DNA from: Microbacterium sp. SL75
Lineage (GTDB): Bacteria > Actinomycetota > Actinomycetes > Actinomycetales > Microbacteriaceae
Assembly (NCBI RefSeq): GCF_026625865.1
Contig: NZ_CP113067.1
Span: 930,001-994,000, forward strand
Direction of reading: 5' to 3'
DNA length: 64,000 bases
The position numbers and the translations under genes were made by a program. Positions 16,702 to 25,391 of the stretch are shown here, in pieces (the first letter of the stretch is position 1; every line of letters begins with the position of its first letter). The notes beneath the pieces were generated by a model. The model saw nothing but the letters and a program-made list of their open reading frames with translations. It ran no database searches and had not been told where the DNA came from.

Positions 16702-19700
16702 ATGCCTTCGACCTTCCTTCGCCGCGCCGCCGCGTTCACCGCGACGACCGCGGCGGTGTGCGCGCTCGCCCTGTCGAGTACCACCGCGGCATCCGCCGCG
16801 ATCGTTTCGCAGCCCGTCTCGAACAGCGTCTCCGACGCCGCGATCAGCGTGACCCCGGTCGGCTCGTACGACACCGGCGTCTACAAGGAATCCGCGGCCG
16901 AGATCGTCCAGGCCTACCGCGACCGCCTCTTCGTCGTCAACGCGCAGGCCGGCACCGTGACCGTGCTCGACAACGGCGACCCCAAGAAGCCGGTCAAACT
17001 GTTCGACATCTCGTCGAACGGTGTCGCCAACTCGGTCGCGGTGCGCGACGACGGCCTCGGCGTCATCGCCTTCGAAGCGAAGACGAAGACCGACCCCGGT
17101 CACCTCGTCTTCTTCGACGCCAACAAGACGGATGCCGCGAGCGCGAAGCTCGGCGAGGTCACCGTCGGTGCTCTACCCGACATGGTGACCTTCTCGAAGG
17201 ACGGCTCCTACGCCGTCGTCGCCAATGAGGGCGAACCGGCGGCGGACTTCTCGGTCGACCCCGAGGGTTCGGTCAGCGTCATCGCGCTGTCGTCCGCCCT
17301 GTCCGCCCCCGCGCAGAGCGCCGTCAAGACGGCCGGCTTCCGCGCCTTCGAGCCCGGCGGGAGCAAGACGCTCGACTCCAAGGTGCGCGTGTTCGGCCCC
17401 GATGTCGCCGCCCCGGGCCAGGATGCCGCGACCCTGTCGACCAACCGCGTCTCGCGCAACCTCGAGCCCGAGTACATCACCACCGACGGCACCGTGGCCT
17501 ACGTCACCCTGCAGGAGAACAACGCCGTTGCGACGGTGGATCTCACGAAGGCCGAGGTGACCGGCATCCTGCCTTTGGGCTACAAGGACTGGGGCACCGT
17601 CGGACTCGACCCGAGCGACAAAGACGGCACGACGGCCGCCGAGAGCATCCACACCGTCGCTGGGCTCAAGGGCCTCTACATGCCCGACGGGATCGCCTCG
17701 TACTCGGCGAACACCAACGGCAAGGCCACGACCTACCTCGTCACCGCGAACGAAGGGGACGGGCGCAAGTGGGGCTCCTTCGACGACGAGGCGCGCATCA
17801 ACGCCTTCGGCAAGAACGGCCTGGCGCCCATCTGCACCTCGAGCCCGCTCGCGGGCCAGACCGCCAATGACGCCGCCGGTCGCCTCAAGGTCGTCACGGA
17901 CCTCGGCAAGACAGCGGACGGCTGCTACAGCGAGCTCTACGCCTACGGCGGGCGCTCCTTCTCGATCTGGGACACCAAGGGCGCTCTCGTCTTCGACTCG
18001 GGCGACCAGTTCGAGCAGAAGCTCAAGAACGTCGCCCCGCAGCTGTTCAACGTCTCGAACGACAACAACACCCTCGACGACCGCAGCGACGACAAGGGCC
18101 CCGAGCCCGAGAACGTCACCATCGGCGTCGTAGACGGCCGCACCTACGCCTTCATCGGCCTCGAGCGCGCGGGCGGCGTGATGGTCTACGACATCACCGA
18201 CCCGACGAAGGCGAGCTACGTCACCTACGTCAACAACCGCAACGTCAACACCACGAAGGCGGACGACACGATCGACTTCGCCGCGTCCGGTGACCTCGGC
18301 CCCGAGGGCATCACCTTCGTGTCGGCACTGCGCTCGCCCACCGGCGTGCCGCTGCTGGTCACGGGCAACGAGGTCTCGGGCACCACGACCGTGTTCGAGG
18401 TGCGTCCGACGAAGCCGAAGACCCCCGACCTGCAGATCCTCACGATCAACGACTTCCACGGGCGCCTGCTGCAGGAGACCGGTGGCGTCGCCGGGGCCGC
18501 GGTGCTCGCCGGCGCCGTCGAGAAGTACCGCCAGCAGAACCCGAACACCCTGTTCGTCTCGGCCGGCGACAACATCGGCGCGAGCGCCTTCGAGTCGTTC
18601 ATCGACCAGGACACCCCGACCATCAAGGCCCTCAAAGCCGCGACGCTCGACGTCAGCGCGGTGGGCAACCACGAGTTCGACCGCGGCTTCGCCGACCTGA
18701 CCGAGCGGGTCATTCCCACCTACGGCGGCAACACGGGAGCATCGAGCGACTTCGCTCTCGGCGCGAACGTCTATAAGAAGGGCACGAACACCCCCGCCCT
18801 CAAGCCCTACACGATCAAGCAGGTCGGCAGCACGAAGGTCGCCTTCGTCGGCACCGTCACTCCGCAGACGGCCGGCATGGCCGACCCCTCGAAGATCACC
18901 GACATCGAGTTCGGCGACGAGACCGAGGCCGTGAACCGCGAGGCGAAGAACGCCCGCGCGGCAGGTGCCGACATCGTCATCGTGCTGGTCCACGACGGCT
19001 CGGAGAGCACGGACTGCACCACGATCGCGACCGAATCCAGCGACTTCGGCGCCGTCGTGCGCGGTGCCTCCGCCGACGTCAACGCGATCGTCTCGGCGCA
19101 CACGCACCAGAAGTATTCGTGCACCATCGGGGGTCGCTCGGTCATCCAGACCGGCTCGTACGGCACCAACCTCGGCACGCTCGACATCGATCTGGATGCC
19201 ACCGGCAAGCTCGTCTCGATCGCGCCCGGCGTGCGCTCGCTCTACGACTCCACCGTGGGCCAGTACATCGCCTACCCCCAGGCCGCTGCGGCGAAGATCG
19301 TCGCGGATGCCAAGGCCACCGCCGACACGAAGGGCAAGGTCGAGGTCGGCACAATCACCGCCGACATCACGCGCGCGAAGAACAGCTCGGGTGGTGAGGA
19401 TCGCGGTGCGTACTCCACGCTCGGCAACACCGTCGCGGACGTGTACCTCTGGGCCACGAGCGAGAACCCCTCGTTCAACGGGCAGGACGCGCAGATCGCG
19501 TTCATGAACCCCGGCGGTCTGCGGGCCGACCTGCTCTACGGCTCCGACAACGGCTCCGTGTCGTACCGCGAGGCGGCCAACGTGCAGCCCTTCGGCAACA
19601 CGCTGGTGACGCTGTCGCTCACCGGCGCGCAGCTGAAGCAGGTGCTCGAGCAGCAATGGCAGCCGTCGGGTGCGGCTCGCCCGGTGCTCGCGCTCGGCGT

Positions 19701-20451
19701 CTCGAAGGGCTTCACCTTCCAGTACGACCCGAAGGCGGCCGAGGGCTCGCGGATCTCGTCGATCGCACTGAACGGAACGCCCATCGGCGCGACGACCTCG
19801 TACCGCGTCGTGACCAACTCGTTCCTCGCGGCGGGAGGCGACAACTTCGGCGTCTTCGCGCAGGGCACGAACAAGGCCGACTCGGGCCAGATCGACCTGC
19901 AGGCCACGGTCGACTTCTTCACCGCGAAGAAGACCATCGCGCCCTCACCTCTCGGCCGGGCGTACCTGGTCGGTTCGACGCCGGTCGACGAAGGCACGCC
20001 GAAGCCGACGCCCACCGCCAACCCCACGGGTCAGCCCACCGGCAGCCCCACGGCTTCGCCGTCGACCTCGGCGCGCATCACGGCGAGCGCGGCGCGCGTC
20101 GAGCAGGGCGGGTCGTTCACCGTCACCGTCTCGGGGCTGAACGCCGGCGAGCAGCTGACGGCCACGCTCAACAGCACGCCGATCGTGATCACCGGCATCC
20201 CGGCCGCAGATGCCTCCGGCACCGTGACCTTCCGCGTGAACGTGCCCGCGACTCTCGAACCCGGGGCGCACACGGTGGTCATCAAGCGCGCCGACGGCAC
20301 CGTGCTCCCCGCTCTCGCGGTCGAGGTGGTCCGTAAGGGGGCCCTGGCGGCGACGGGCGCGCAAGCGCCGTGGGGCATCGCCCTCGCGGGCGGCTTCCTC
20401 GTGGTCGCGGGCGGTCTCGCCTTCGCCCTGCGTCGCCGCCGCACCGCCTGA
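16702..20451 (+). CDS. Wall-anchored 'choice-of-anchor I' + 5'-nucleotidase two-domain protein
   Basis: 1249 aa. Signal peptide 1-33 (LRRAAAFTATTAAVCALALS). Residues about 45-575 are a beta-propeller of the choice-of-anchor I type. The metallophosphoesterase domain starts with LTINDFHGR (Asp584, His586), SAGDNIG and GNHEFDRG (Asn656-His657), continues through VHDGSES and SAHTHQKY, and ends in a 5'-nucleotidase C-terminal domain (NVQPFGNTLVTLSLTG). A Pro/Thr/Ser linker near 1100 leads to an Ig-like domain. The end is LAATG, a hydrophobic helix and RRRR, a sorting signal of the LAxTG form used by class E sortases. It probably hydrolyses extracellular nucleotides or phosphoesters. Start ATG 16702 fits the signal peptide; the frame upstream is antisense. 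Confidence 0.9.
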   Translation: MPSTFLRRAAAFTATTAAVCALALSSTTAASAAIVSQPVSNSVSDAAISVTPVGSYDTGVYKESAAEIVQAYRDRLFVVNAQAGTVTVLDNGDPKKPVKLFDISSNGVANSVAVRDDGLGVIAFEAKTKTDPGHLVFFDANKTDAASAKLGEVTVGALPDMVTFSKDGSYAVVANEGEPAADFSVDPEGSVSVIALSSALSAPAQSAVKTAGFRAFEPGGSKTLDSKVRVFGPDVAAPGQDAATLSTNRVSRNLEPEYITTDGTVAYVTLQENNAVATVDLTKAEVTGILPLGYKDWGTVGLDPSDKDGTTAAESIHTVAGLKGLYMPDGIASYSANTNGKATTYLVTANEGDGRKWGSFDDEARINAFGKNGLAPICTSSPLAGQTANDAAGRLKVVTDLGKTADGCYSELYAYGGRSFSIWDTKGALVFDSGDQFEQKLKNVAPQLFNVSNDNNTLDDRSDDKGPEPENVTIGVVDGRTYAFIGLERAGGVMVYDITDPTKASYVTYVNNRNVNTTKADDTIDFAASGDLGPEGITFVSALRSPTGVPLLVTGNEVSGTTTVFEVRPTKPKTPDLQILTINDFHGRLLQETGGVAGAAVLAGAVEKYRQQNPNTLFVSAGDNIGASAFESFIDQDTPTIKALKAATLDVSAVGNHEFDRGFADLTERVIPTYGGNTGASSDFALGANVYKKGTNTPALKPYTIKQVGSTKVAFVGTVTPQTAGMADPSKITDIEFGDETEAVNREAKNARAAGADIVIVLVHDGSESTDCTTIATESSDFGAVVRGASADVNAIVSAHTHQKYSCTIGGRSVIQTGSYGTNLGTLDIDLDATGKLVSIAPGVRSLYDSTVGQYIAYPQAAAAKIVADAKATADTKGKVEVGTITADITRAKNSSGGEDRGAYSTLGNTVADVYLWATSENPSFNGQDAQIAFMNPGGLRADLLYGSDNGSVSYREAANVQPFGNTLVTLSLTGAQLKQVLEQQWQPSGAARPVLALGVSKGFTFQYDPKAAEGSRISSIALNGTPIGATTSYRVVTNSFLAAGGDNFGVFAQGTNKADSGQIDLQATVDFFTAKKTIAPSPLGRAYLVGSTPVDEGTPKPTPTANPTGQPTGSPTASPSTSARITASAARVEQGGSFTVTVSGLNAGEQLTATLNSTPIVITGIPAADASGTVTFRVNVPATLEPGAHTVVIKRADGTVLPALAVEVVRKGALAATGAQAPWGIALAGGFLVVAGGLAFALRRRRTA

Positions 20452-20463
20452 CGCGCGGATTCC

Positions 20464-20499
20464 GCAACGGCCCTCACCCCTCGGGGTGGGGGCCGTTGC
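20464..20499 (+). terminator. Hairpin terminator after the 5'-nucleotidase
   Basis: GCAACGGCCCTCACCCC pairs with GGGTGGGGGCCGTTGC around the loop TCG, 12 bp after the stop. It is very GC-rich, without a T-run, and starts with the same GCAACG as the terminator at 3757. Confidence 0.75.
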
Positions 20500-20578
20500 G
20501 TGCAGGAATCGCCGGACTCCGCCGCGTCAGGACTCGCGCGAGAGACAGATCCCGGCGGCTCGCGACGAGCGCGGCGCC

Positions 20579-21295
20579 TCAGGCGCGGAGCACCTGGACG
20601 TGGACTCCGGATGCCGAGGACTCCACGCGCCAGACCTGCCCGCCGCCGCGGACGGCCGGGGCCGCCTGTGCCGAGATCACCAGGGCCGTGTGCTCGTCGA
20701 TCGCCACGCCGTCGGAGACGAGCCCGGCATCGACCGCGGCGACCAGACGAGAAAGGGTCCCCCACTGGGCGGCGTGCACATCGACGGCGAAGTCCAGCAG
20801 TCCGAGGCCCGCGCGGACCTCGAGCTCGTCGAGTTCCTCGCCGGCGTTCTCCGACACGACCTCGACCCCGCCCAGACGGTATCCGCCGACCAGCGCCGGA
20901 CCGGCGGCGATCACGGAGCCGGCGGAGAACCCGGCGTACGGCATCCCCTCGCGGACACGCTCGATCACGGCATCCCGGATCTGCGCGAAAGCATCCAGGT
21001 AGGCCGGGGTGAGGCCGCCGCCGACGAACAGCGCGTCGGCGGCGAGCGCCGAGGCATCGAAGACCTCGCCCTCGACGATCGTCTTGACGCGGATCTCGGC
21101 GGGCACCGCCTGCGCTGCGTCCAACATGGCGCGGTGGAGGGCGATCCTGGTGTCGTCTTCGGCCTCGAGCACGAGCAGCAGCGCGATCACCGGAGCGCGC
21201 TCGCCGGCGCGCTCGCGCGCCTCGCGGACGAAGGGACGCAGCAGGTCGCCGCAGCGCGCGACATCGCGCCCGCCACCGAGAAGGAACACGCTCAT
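20579..21295 (-). CDS. Peptidase S51-like (peptidase E / cyanophycinase family) protein
   Basis: 238 aa. It has the class I glutamine-amidotransferase-like fold of family S51: MSVFLLGGGRDV at the start, DALFVGGGLTPAYLDAF, and the nucleophile elbow GFSAGSVIAAGPALVGGYR with its Ser. DEHTALVI near the end corresponds to the late conserved block. Family members cleave N-terminal Asp dipeptides or cyanophycin; the exact substrate is unknown. It is divergent from the GNAT gene at 21345 and tail-to-tail with the 5'-nucleotidase. Confidence 0.78.
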   Translation of the reverse strand: MSVFLLGGGRDVARCGDLLRPFVREARERAGERAPVIALLLVLEAEDDTRIALHRAMLDAAQAVPAEIRVKTIVEGEVFDASALAADALFVGGGLTPAYLDAFAQIRDAVIERVREGMPYAGFSAGSVIAAGPALVGGYRLGGVEVVSENAGEELDELEVRAGLGLLDFAVDVHAAQWGTLSRLVAAVDAGLVSDGVAIDEHTALVISAQAAPAVRGGGQVWRVESSASGVHVQVLRA

Positions 21296-21344
21296 ACGCC
21301 CAGTATCGCGGGCCCGTCCACGTCGCGATTCCTAGACTCGACGC

Positions 21345-21782
21345 ATGGACATCCGCCTCCGGCCGAGCGTGCCCGCCGACATCACCTGGCTCGTCGAGCT
21401 GCGCGCCGAGGTGTTGCGCGCCGACCTCGAGCGCCTCGGCCGCTTCGACGAGCATCGCGTCCGCGAGCGCCTGCGCACCGGGTTCCGTCCCGAACACACG
21501 CGCATCATCGTCGTCGACGGGGCGGATGCCGGTTCTCTCACCGTCCGCACCGACGGGGCGTCGCGCTGGATCGAGCATTTCTACCTGGCATCCGCTCTGC
21601 AGGGTCGGGGCGTGGGCGGCGAGGTCCTCTCTCGCGTGCTGGCGGAACCGTGGGACGGCCCGACGCGCCTGAACGTGCTGCAGGGCAGCCCCGCCCGCCG
21701 CCTCTACGAGCGCGCCGGATTCACCCTCGACTCCGAGGACGAGGTCGACGTCTTCCTGGTCCGTCGAGCACCGCGGGCGTGA
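21345..21782 (+). CDS. GNAT-family N-acetyltransferase
   Basis: 145 aa single GNAT domain. MDIRLRPSVPADITWLVELR is the usual first strand and helix. The acetyl-CoA loop is at LASALQGRGVGGEVLSRVL, a canonical Q-x-x-G-x-G. The end is SPARRLYERAGFTLDSEDEVDVFL. The substrate is unknown. Located between a divergent S51 peptidase gene and a long inverted repeat that separates it from the convergent thiolase. Confidence 0.87.
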   Translation: MDIRLRPSVPADITWLVELRAEVLRADLERLGRFDEHRVRERLRTGFRPEHTRIIVVDGADAGSLTVRTDGASRWIEHFYLASALQGRGVGGEVLSRVLAEPWDGPTRLNVLQGSPARRLYERAGFTLDSEDEVDVFLVRRAPRA

Positions 21783-21853
21783 CCCTCCAGTAGGACATTC
21801 GACCCCGCCCGGCGCACACCTGATGGCCCCCGCCCGCGGCCCGCATCGCCCTG

Positions 21854-21945
21854 GGCGGGCCGTCCCGCGGACCCCACGGCCGACACGCCGCCCACCAGCC
21901 CGCCGACCCGGCATGTCGCCGACGAACTCCGCGGGACGGCCCGCC
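21854..21945. terminator. 18 bp inverted repeat between convergent GNAT and thiolase genes
   Basis: The segment 21854-21871 (GGCGGGCCGTCCCGCGGA) is perfectly inverted at 21928-21945, with a 56 nt loop that has further imperfect pairing (GCCGACACGCC against GGCATGTCGCC). It fills most of the 183 bp gap between convergent genes and ends 21 bp from the thiolase stop. A bidirectional terminator is the simplest reading. Confidence 0.6.
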
Positions 21946-21965
21946 TGGTGAGGGCGAAACCCGAC

Positions 21966-23144
21966 TCAGTACCGCCGCAGCAGCGCGGCCAGGGCCTGTC
22001 CGCCGCCGATGCACATCGTCACGACGGCGTACTCCAGGTCGCGACGGCGCAGATCGAGGGCCGCGCGCACCGTGAGGATCGCGCCCGTCGCACCGACCGG
22101 GTGGCCGAGGGCGATCGCGCCGCCGTAGGGGTTCACCTTCTCGGGGTCGAGGCCCGCGTCGCGGATCACCGCCACCGCTTGGGCGGCGAAGGCCTCGTTC
22201 AGCTCGATCACGTCGACGTCGGCCGGCGTGAGCCCGGTCTGCTCCCACAGCCGCTGCAGCGCGATGACGGGCGCGTAGCCCATGATCTCGGGGTCGACGC
22301 CGGCGGTGGTCACGGCCTCGAGCGTCGCGAGCCCCGACAGACCGCGCTCGCGCACGTCGTCCTCGCGCATCAGTACGGTCGCCGCGGCGCCGTCGTTGAT
22401 GCCCGACGAGTTGCCGGCCGTGACCGATCCGTCCTTCTCGAACGCCGGGCGCAGGTCCGCGAGGGCCTGCAGGGTCGTACCCGGACGCGGGTGCTCGTCG
22501 ACCGAGACCTCGACGGGCGTGCGGCCGCCCGTGGTCACGGGCACGATCTCTTCTGCGAAGGCCGCGCGCGCGGCATCCGTCGCCGCTCTGCGCTGGCTCT
22601 CGACGGCGAAGGCGTCCTGCTGCGTCCGCGGGACGGAGTATCGGGATGCCACGACCTCGGCCGTCGTGCCCATGTGCCGGCCGCTGAAGGGGTCGGTGAG
22701 GATCGCGAGCGTGCCGTCGAGGAGCTGCCGATCGCCGAGCCGTGCGTTGCCGCGGGCACCGTACTCGAGGAAGGGCGTGCGCGACATGCTCTCGTCGCCA
22801 CCGGCCACGGCGACGTCGATCCCGCCCCAGCGAAGCTCCTGGGCGGCCGACCAGATCGCCTGCAGACCCGAACCGCAGAGGCGATTCACCGTGAAAGCGG
22901 GCACGCGCGTGGGAAGGCCCGCGGCGAGCGCAACGCGACGGGCGTTGTAGGCATCGGGCCCGTTCTGGGCGATGCAGCCCATCACGACCTCGTCGACCGC
23001 CCCTTTCTCGACGCCGGCGCGACGCAGGGCCTCGGTGACGGCGACCGCGCCGAGCTCGTAGGCGTCCACGCCCGAGAGCGCTCCGCCGAACGAGCCGATG
23101 GGCGTGCGGGCGCCCGAGACCAGAACGATCTTCGGAGACGACAT
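21966..23144 (-). CDS. Acetyl-CoA C-acyltransferase (thiolase)
   Basis: 392 aa from the ATG at 23144, overlapping the prpC stop (TGATG). All thiolase signatures are present: nucleophile Cys in [17 protein letters not shown], the loop [18 protein letters not shown], the [15 protein letters not shown]is block, and the second Cys in CIGGGQ. It interconverts acetoacetyl-CoA or 3-ketoacyl-CoA with acetyl-CoA. As last gene of the methylcitrate operon it may cleave 2-methylacetoacetyl-CoA or ketovaleryl-CoA to give propionyl-CoA; this is inferred from context. Confidence 0.92.
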   Translation of the reverse strand: MSSPKIVLVSGARTPIGSFGGALSGVDAYELGAVAVTEALRRAGVEKGAVDEVVMGCIAQNGPDAYNARRVALAAGLPTRVPAFTVNRLCGSGLQAIWSAAQELRWGGIDVAVAGGDESMSRTPFLEYGARGNARLGDRQLLDGTLAILTDPFSGRHMGTTAEVVASRYSVPRTQQDAFAVESQRRAATDAARAAFAEEIVPVTTGGRTPVEVSVDEHPRPGTTLQALADLRPAFEKDGSVTAGNSSGINDGAAATVLMREDDVRERGLSGLATLEAVTTAGVDPEIMGYAPVIALQRLWEQTGLTPADVDVIELNEAFAAQAVAVIRDAGLDPEKVNPYGGAIALGHPVGATGAILTVRAALDLRRRDLEYAVVTMCIGGGQALAALLRRY

Positions 23145-24328
23145 CAGCCGGCCGCTTCCTCGGGGCGCTCCTGGGCCTCGACGTCGGCGGCATCCGGGAC
23201 GTAGCCCTCGACGTGGCGCTCGTCGGGACCGACGTATTCCGAGAGGGGGCGGATGAGGGCGTTCGACGCCTGCTGCTCGCGGATGTGCGCGGTCCAGCCG
23301 GTCACGCGCGCGGCGACGAAGAGGGGGGTGAAGGTGAGCGTGTCGAAGCCCATCAGGTCGTAGGCCGGACCCGAGGGGTAGTCGAGGTTCGGGTAGATGC
23401 CCTTGCGCTCGACGAACTGCGACTCGAGCGCGTCGTAGAGGGCGGCGACGTCGGGACGACCGTAGTACTCGACGAGCGTGTCGAGGGCGGCCTTCATCGT
23501 CGGCACGCGTGAGTCGCCGCGCTTGTAGACGCGGTGACCGAAGCCCATGATCTTGCGCTTGTCGGCGAGGGCGGTGTCGAGCCACGGCCCGACGTTCTCG
23601 GCCGAGCCGATCTCGGTGAACACGTGCAGCACGGCCTCGTTCGCCCCGCCGTGCAGGGGACCCTTGAGAGCGCCGATCGCGCCGACGACCGCGGAGTACA
23701 GATCGCTGAGGGTCGAAGCGATGACGCGAGCGGTGAAGGTCGAGGCGTTGAAGGAGTGCTCGGCGTACAGGATCATCGAGCGGTTGAACGCATCGACGAC
23801 GACCTCGTCGGCCTCCTCGCCGAAGGTCATCCAGAGGAAGTTCGCCGCATAGTCGAGGTCGTCGCGGGGCTCGACCAGCTCCTCTGCGCGACGGCGACGC
23901 TGACCGTACGCGACCACGGCGGGCAGCTGCGCCCACAGGCGGATCGAGCGCTCGAGATTCTGTTCGGGCGTGCCCACGGCATCCATCACGTTCGAGATCC
24001 CCGCGGTCTCGCGCGCGCCGATCACGCTCACGGCCGTGCGTACCTCGTCCATCGGGTGGGCGCTCGTGGGCAGCAGGTCGATCGCGGCGCGGACGTCGTC
24101 GCTCAACGCGCGGTGCGCACGCTCGGTCCGGCGCAGGTCGGCGAGCTGCGCGGCATCGGGAAGCTCCCCGTTCCACAGCAGGTACGCGACCGCTTCGAAC
24201 GGCTGGGTGGCGGCGAGCTCCTGCACGGGGTAACCGCGGTACAGCAGGCTGTTGGTCTCGGGGTTCACCTTGCTGACGGCGGTCTCGTCGACCGTGACCC
24301 CGGCGAGGCCCTTCTTGATGTCGGTCAT
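23144..24328 (-). CDS. prpC: 2-methylcitrate synthase
   Basis: 394 aa, ATG at 24328 after a GGGAGA site. Citrate-synthase fold in the short Gram-positive form: RGYPVQELA, LLPTSAHPMDEVRTAVSVIG, the first catalytic His in LKGPLHGGANE, the second in MGFGHRVYKRGD, and an acidic residue in NLDYPSGPAY. Placement between prpB and the thiolase, with prpD and a GntR regulator upstream, identifies it as methylcitrate synthase (propionyl-CoA + oxaloacetate) rather than the housekeeping enzyme. Some PrpC proteins also have citrate synthase activity. Confidence 0.92.
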   Translation of the reverse strand: MTDIKKGLAGVTVDETAVSKVNPETNSLLYRGYPVQELAATQPFEAVAYLLWNGELPDAAQLADLRRTERAHRALSDDVRAAIDLLPTSAHPMDEVRTAVSVIGARETAGISNVMDAVGTPEQNLERSIRLWAQLPAVVAYGQRRRRAEELVEPRDDLDYAANFLWMTFGEEADEVVVDAFNRSMILYAEHSFNASTFTARVIASTLSDLYSAVVGAIGALKGPLHGGANEAVLHVFTEIGSAENVGPWLDTALADKRKIMGFGHRVYKRGDSRVPTMKAALDTLVEYYGRPDVAALYDALESQFVERKGIYPNLDYPSGPAYDLMGFDTLTFTPLFVAARVTGWTAHIREQQASNALIRPLSEYVGPDERHVEGYVPDAADVEAQERPEEAAG

Positions 24329-24364
24329 CGTCTCTCCCTTGAGTCGTGCTCGTGTGCGGCCGCG

Positions 24365-25264
24365 TCAGCGTTCGACGGTGAAATCGAACACGTCGGCGTC
24401 GAAGCGGGTGTAGCCCTCGTAGTCGATGAGGTCGTACAGGTCGGCGCGGTGCTGCATCTCGCCGAGCTGGTCGCGAAGGTGACCCTCTGATGCCAGGGCG
24501 TCGAGGCCGCGGCCCGCCGCGCCCATCGCGAGTCGGAGCAGCGACACCGGCCAGATCACCAGGTTCACCCCGGCGTCTTGCAACTGCTGCGTCGAGAACA
24601 GCTCGCTCTTGCCGAACTCGGTCATGTTCGCCAGGATCGGCACGTCGAGCGCCGAGCGCATCGCCTCGAACTCTGCGAGGTCGCGCATCGCCTCGGGGAA
24701 GATCGCGTCGGCGCCCGCGTCGACCAGGGCTTTCGCGCGGTCGATGGCGGCATCCAGTCCCTCCACCGCCCGCACGTCGGTGCGCGCCATGATCAGGAAG
24801 TCGGGGTCGCGGCGGGCATCGACCGCGGCGCGGATGCGCTTGATCGCGGTGTCGGCGTCCACGACGCTCTTGCCGTCGAGGTGGCCGCAGCGCTTCGGGT
24901 TGACCTGGTCCTCGATGTGGGTGCCCGCAAGCCCCGCGTCTTCGAGGGTCTGGATCGTGCGGGCGACGTTCATCGGCTCGCCGAACCCGGTGTCGGCGTC
25001 GATGATCGCGGGCAGCTCCGTCATGCGCGCGATCTGCTGACCGCGACCCGCGACCTCGGTGAGGGTCGTGAGGCCGATGTCGGGCAGACCCAGGTCGGCC
25101 GAGATCACCGCGCCCGAGATGTAGACGCCGTCGAAGCCCTTGCGCTCGATGAGTCGGGCCGACAGCGGGTTGAAGGCTCCCGGCATCCGGACGAGTTCAC
25201 CGGATGCCAGCTTCTCGCGCAGCGCGCGACGCTTCTGCTGGGCGGTGGTCTGGGCGTAGAGCAT
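24365..25264 (-). CDS. prpB: 2-methylisocitrate lyase
   Basis: 299 aa from the ATG at 25264 (GGAGAAG upstream); an in-frame frame reaching 25324 lies inside a repeat element and is not used. Isocitrate lyase/PEP mutase fold: PGAFNPLSARLIERKGFDGVY, DADTGFGEPMNVARTIQ, the active-site loop NPKRCGHLDGK with its Cys, and FPEAMRDLAEFE. It splits 2-methylisocitrate into pyruvate and succinate. 36 bp upstream of prpC. A 98 bp repeat element separates it from prpD and ends 20 bp before the start codon. Confidence 0.95.
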   Translation of the reverse strand: MLYAQTTAQQKRRALREKLASGELVRMPGAFNPLSARLIERKGFDGVYISGAVISADLGLPDIGLTTLTEVAGRGQQIARMTELPAIIDADTGFGEPMNVARTIQTLEDAGLAGTHIEDQVNPKRCGHLDGKSVVDADTAIKRIRAAVDARRDPDFLIMARTDVRAVEGLDAAIDRAKALVDAGADAIFPEAMRDLAEFEAMRSALDVPILANMTEFGKSELFSTQQLQDAGVNLVIWPVSLLRLAMGAAGRGLDALASEGHLRDQLGEMQHRADLYDLIDYEGYTRFDADVFDFTVER

Positions 25265-25283
25265 CAGTTCTTCTCCGTCGGGT

Positions 25284-25381
25284 GTGCACAACTCCTGAGG
25301 AATCGCGGCACAGCGACGCAGCACCCGCGGAATGACACGGAGCCGAAGCCCCCGACCGTGCAGACTTCAGGAGTTACGCAC
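25284..25381. repeat. 98 bp intergenic repeat element (copy 1 of 3), inside the prp operon
   Basis: Ends are GTGCACAACTCCTGA (25284-25298) and TCAGGAGTTACGCAC (25367-25381), inverted with 13 of 15 bases matching. The interior is not related to the other copies at 29851 and 30059. It occupies almost the whole prpD-prpB gap. Confidence 0.75.
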
Positions 25382-25391
25382 GGCCCGCGCA

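Noticed and set aside
17173..19656. An 827-codon open frame on the minus strand
   Set aside because: Fully antisense to the 5'-nucleotidase gene, which has complete motifs; the translation is Val/Gly/Arg/Asp-rich without domains.
23144..24328. Housekeeping citrate synthase instead of PrpC
   Set aside because: The gene lies between prpB and a thiolase in an operon with prpD and a GntR regulator, and the protein is the short form; methylcitrate synthase is more consistent.
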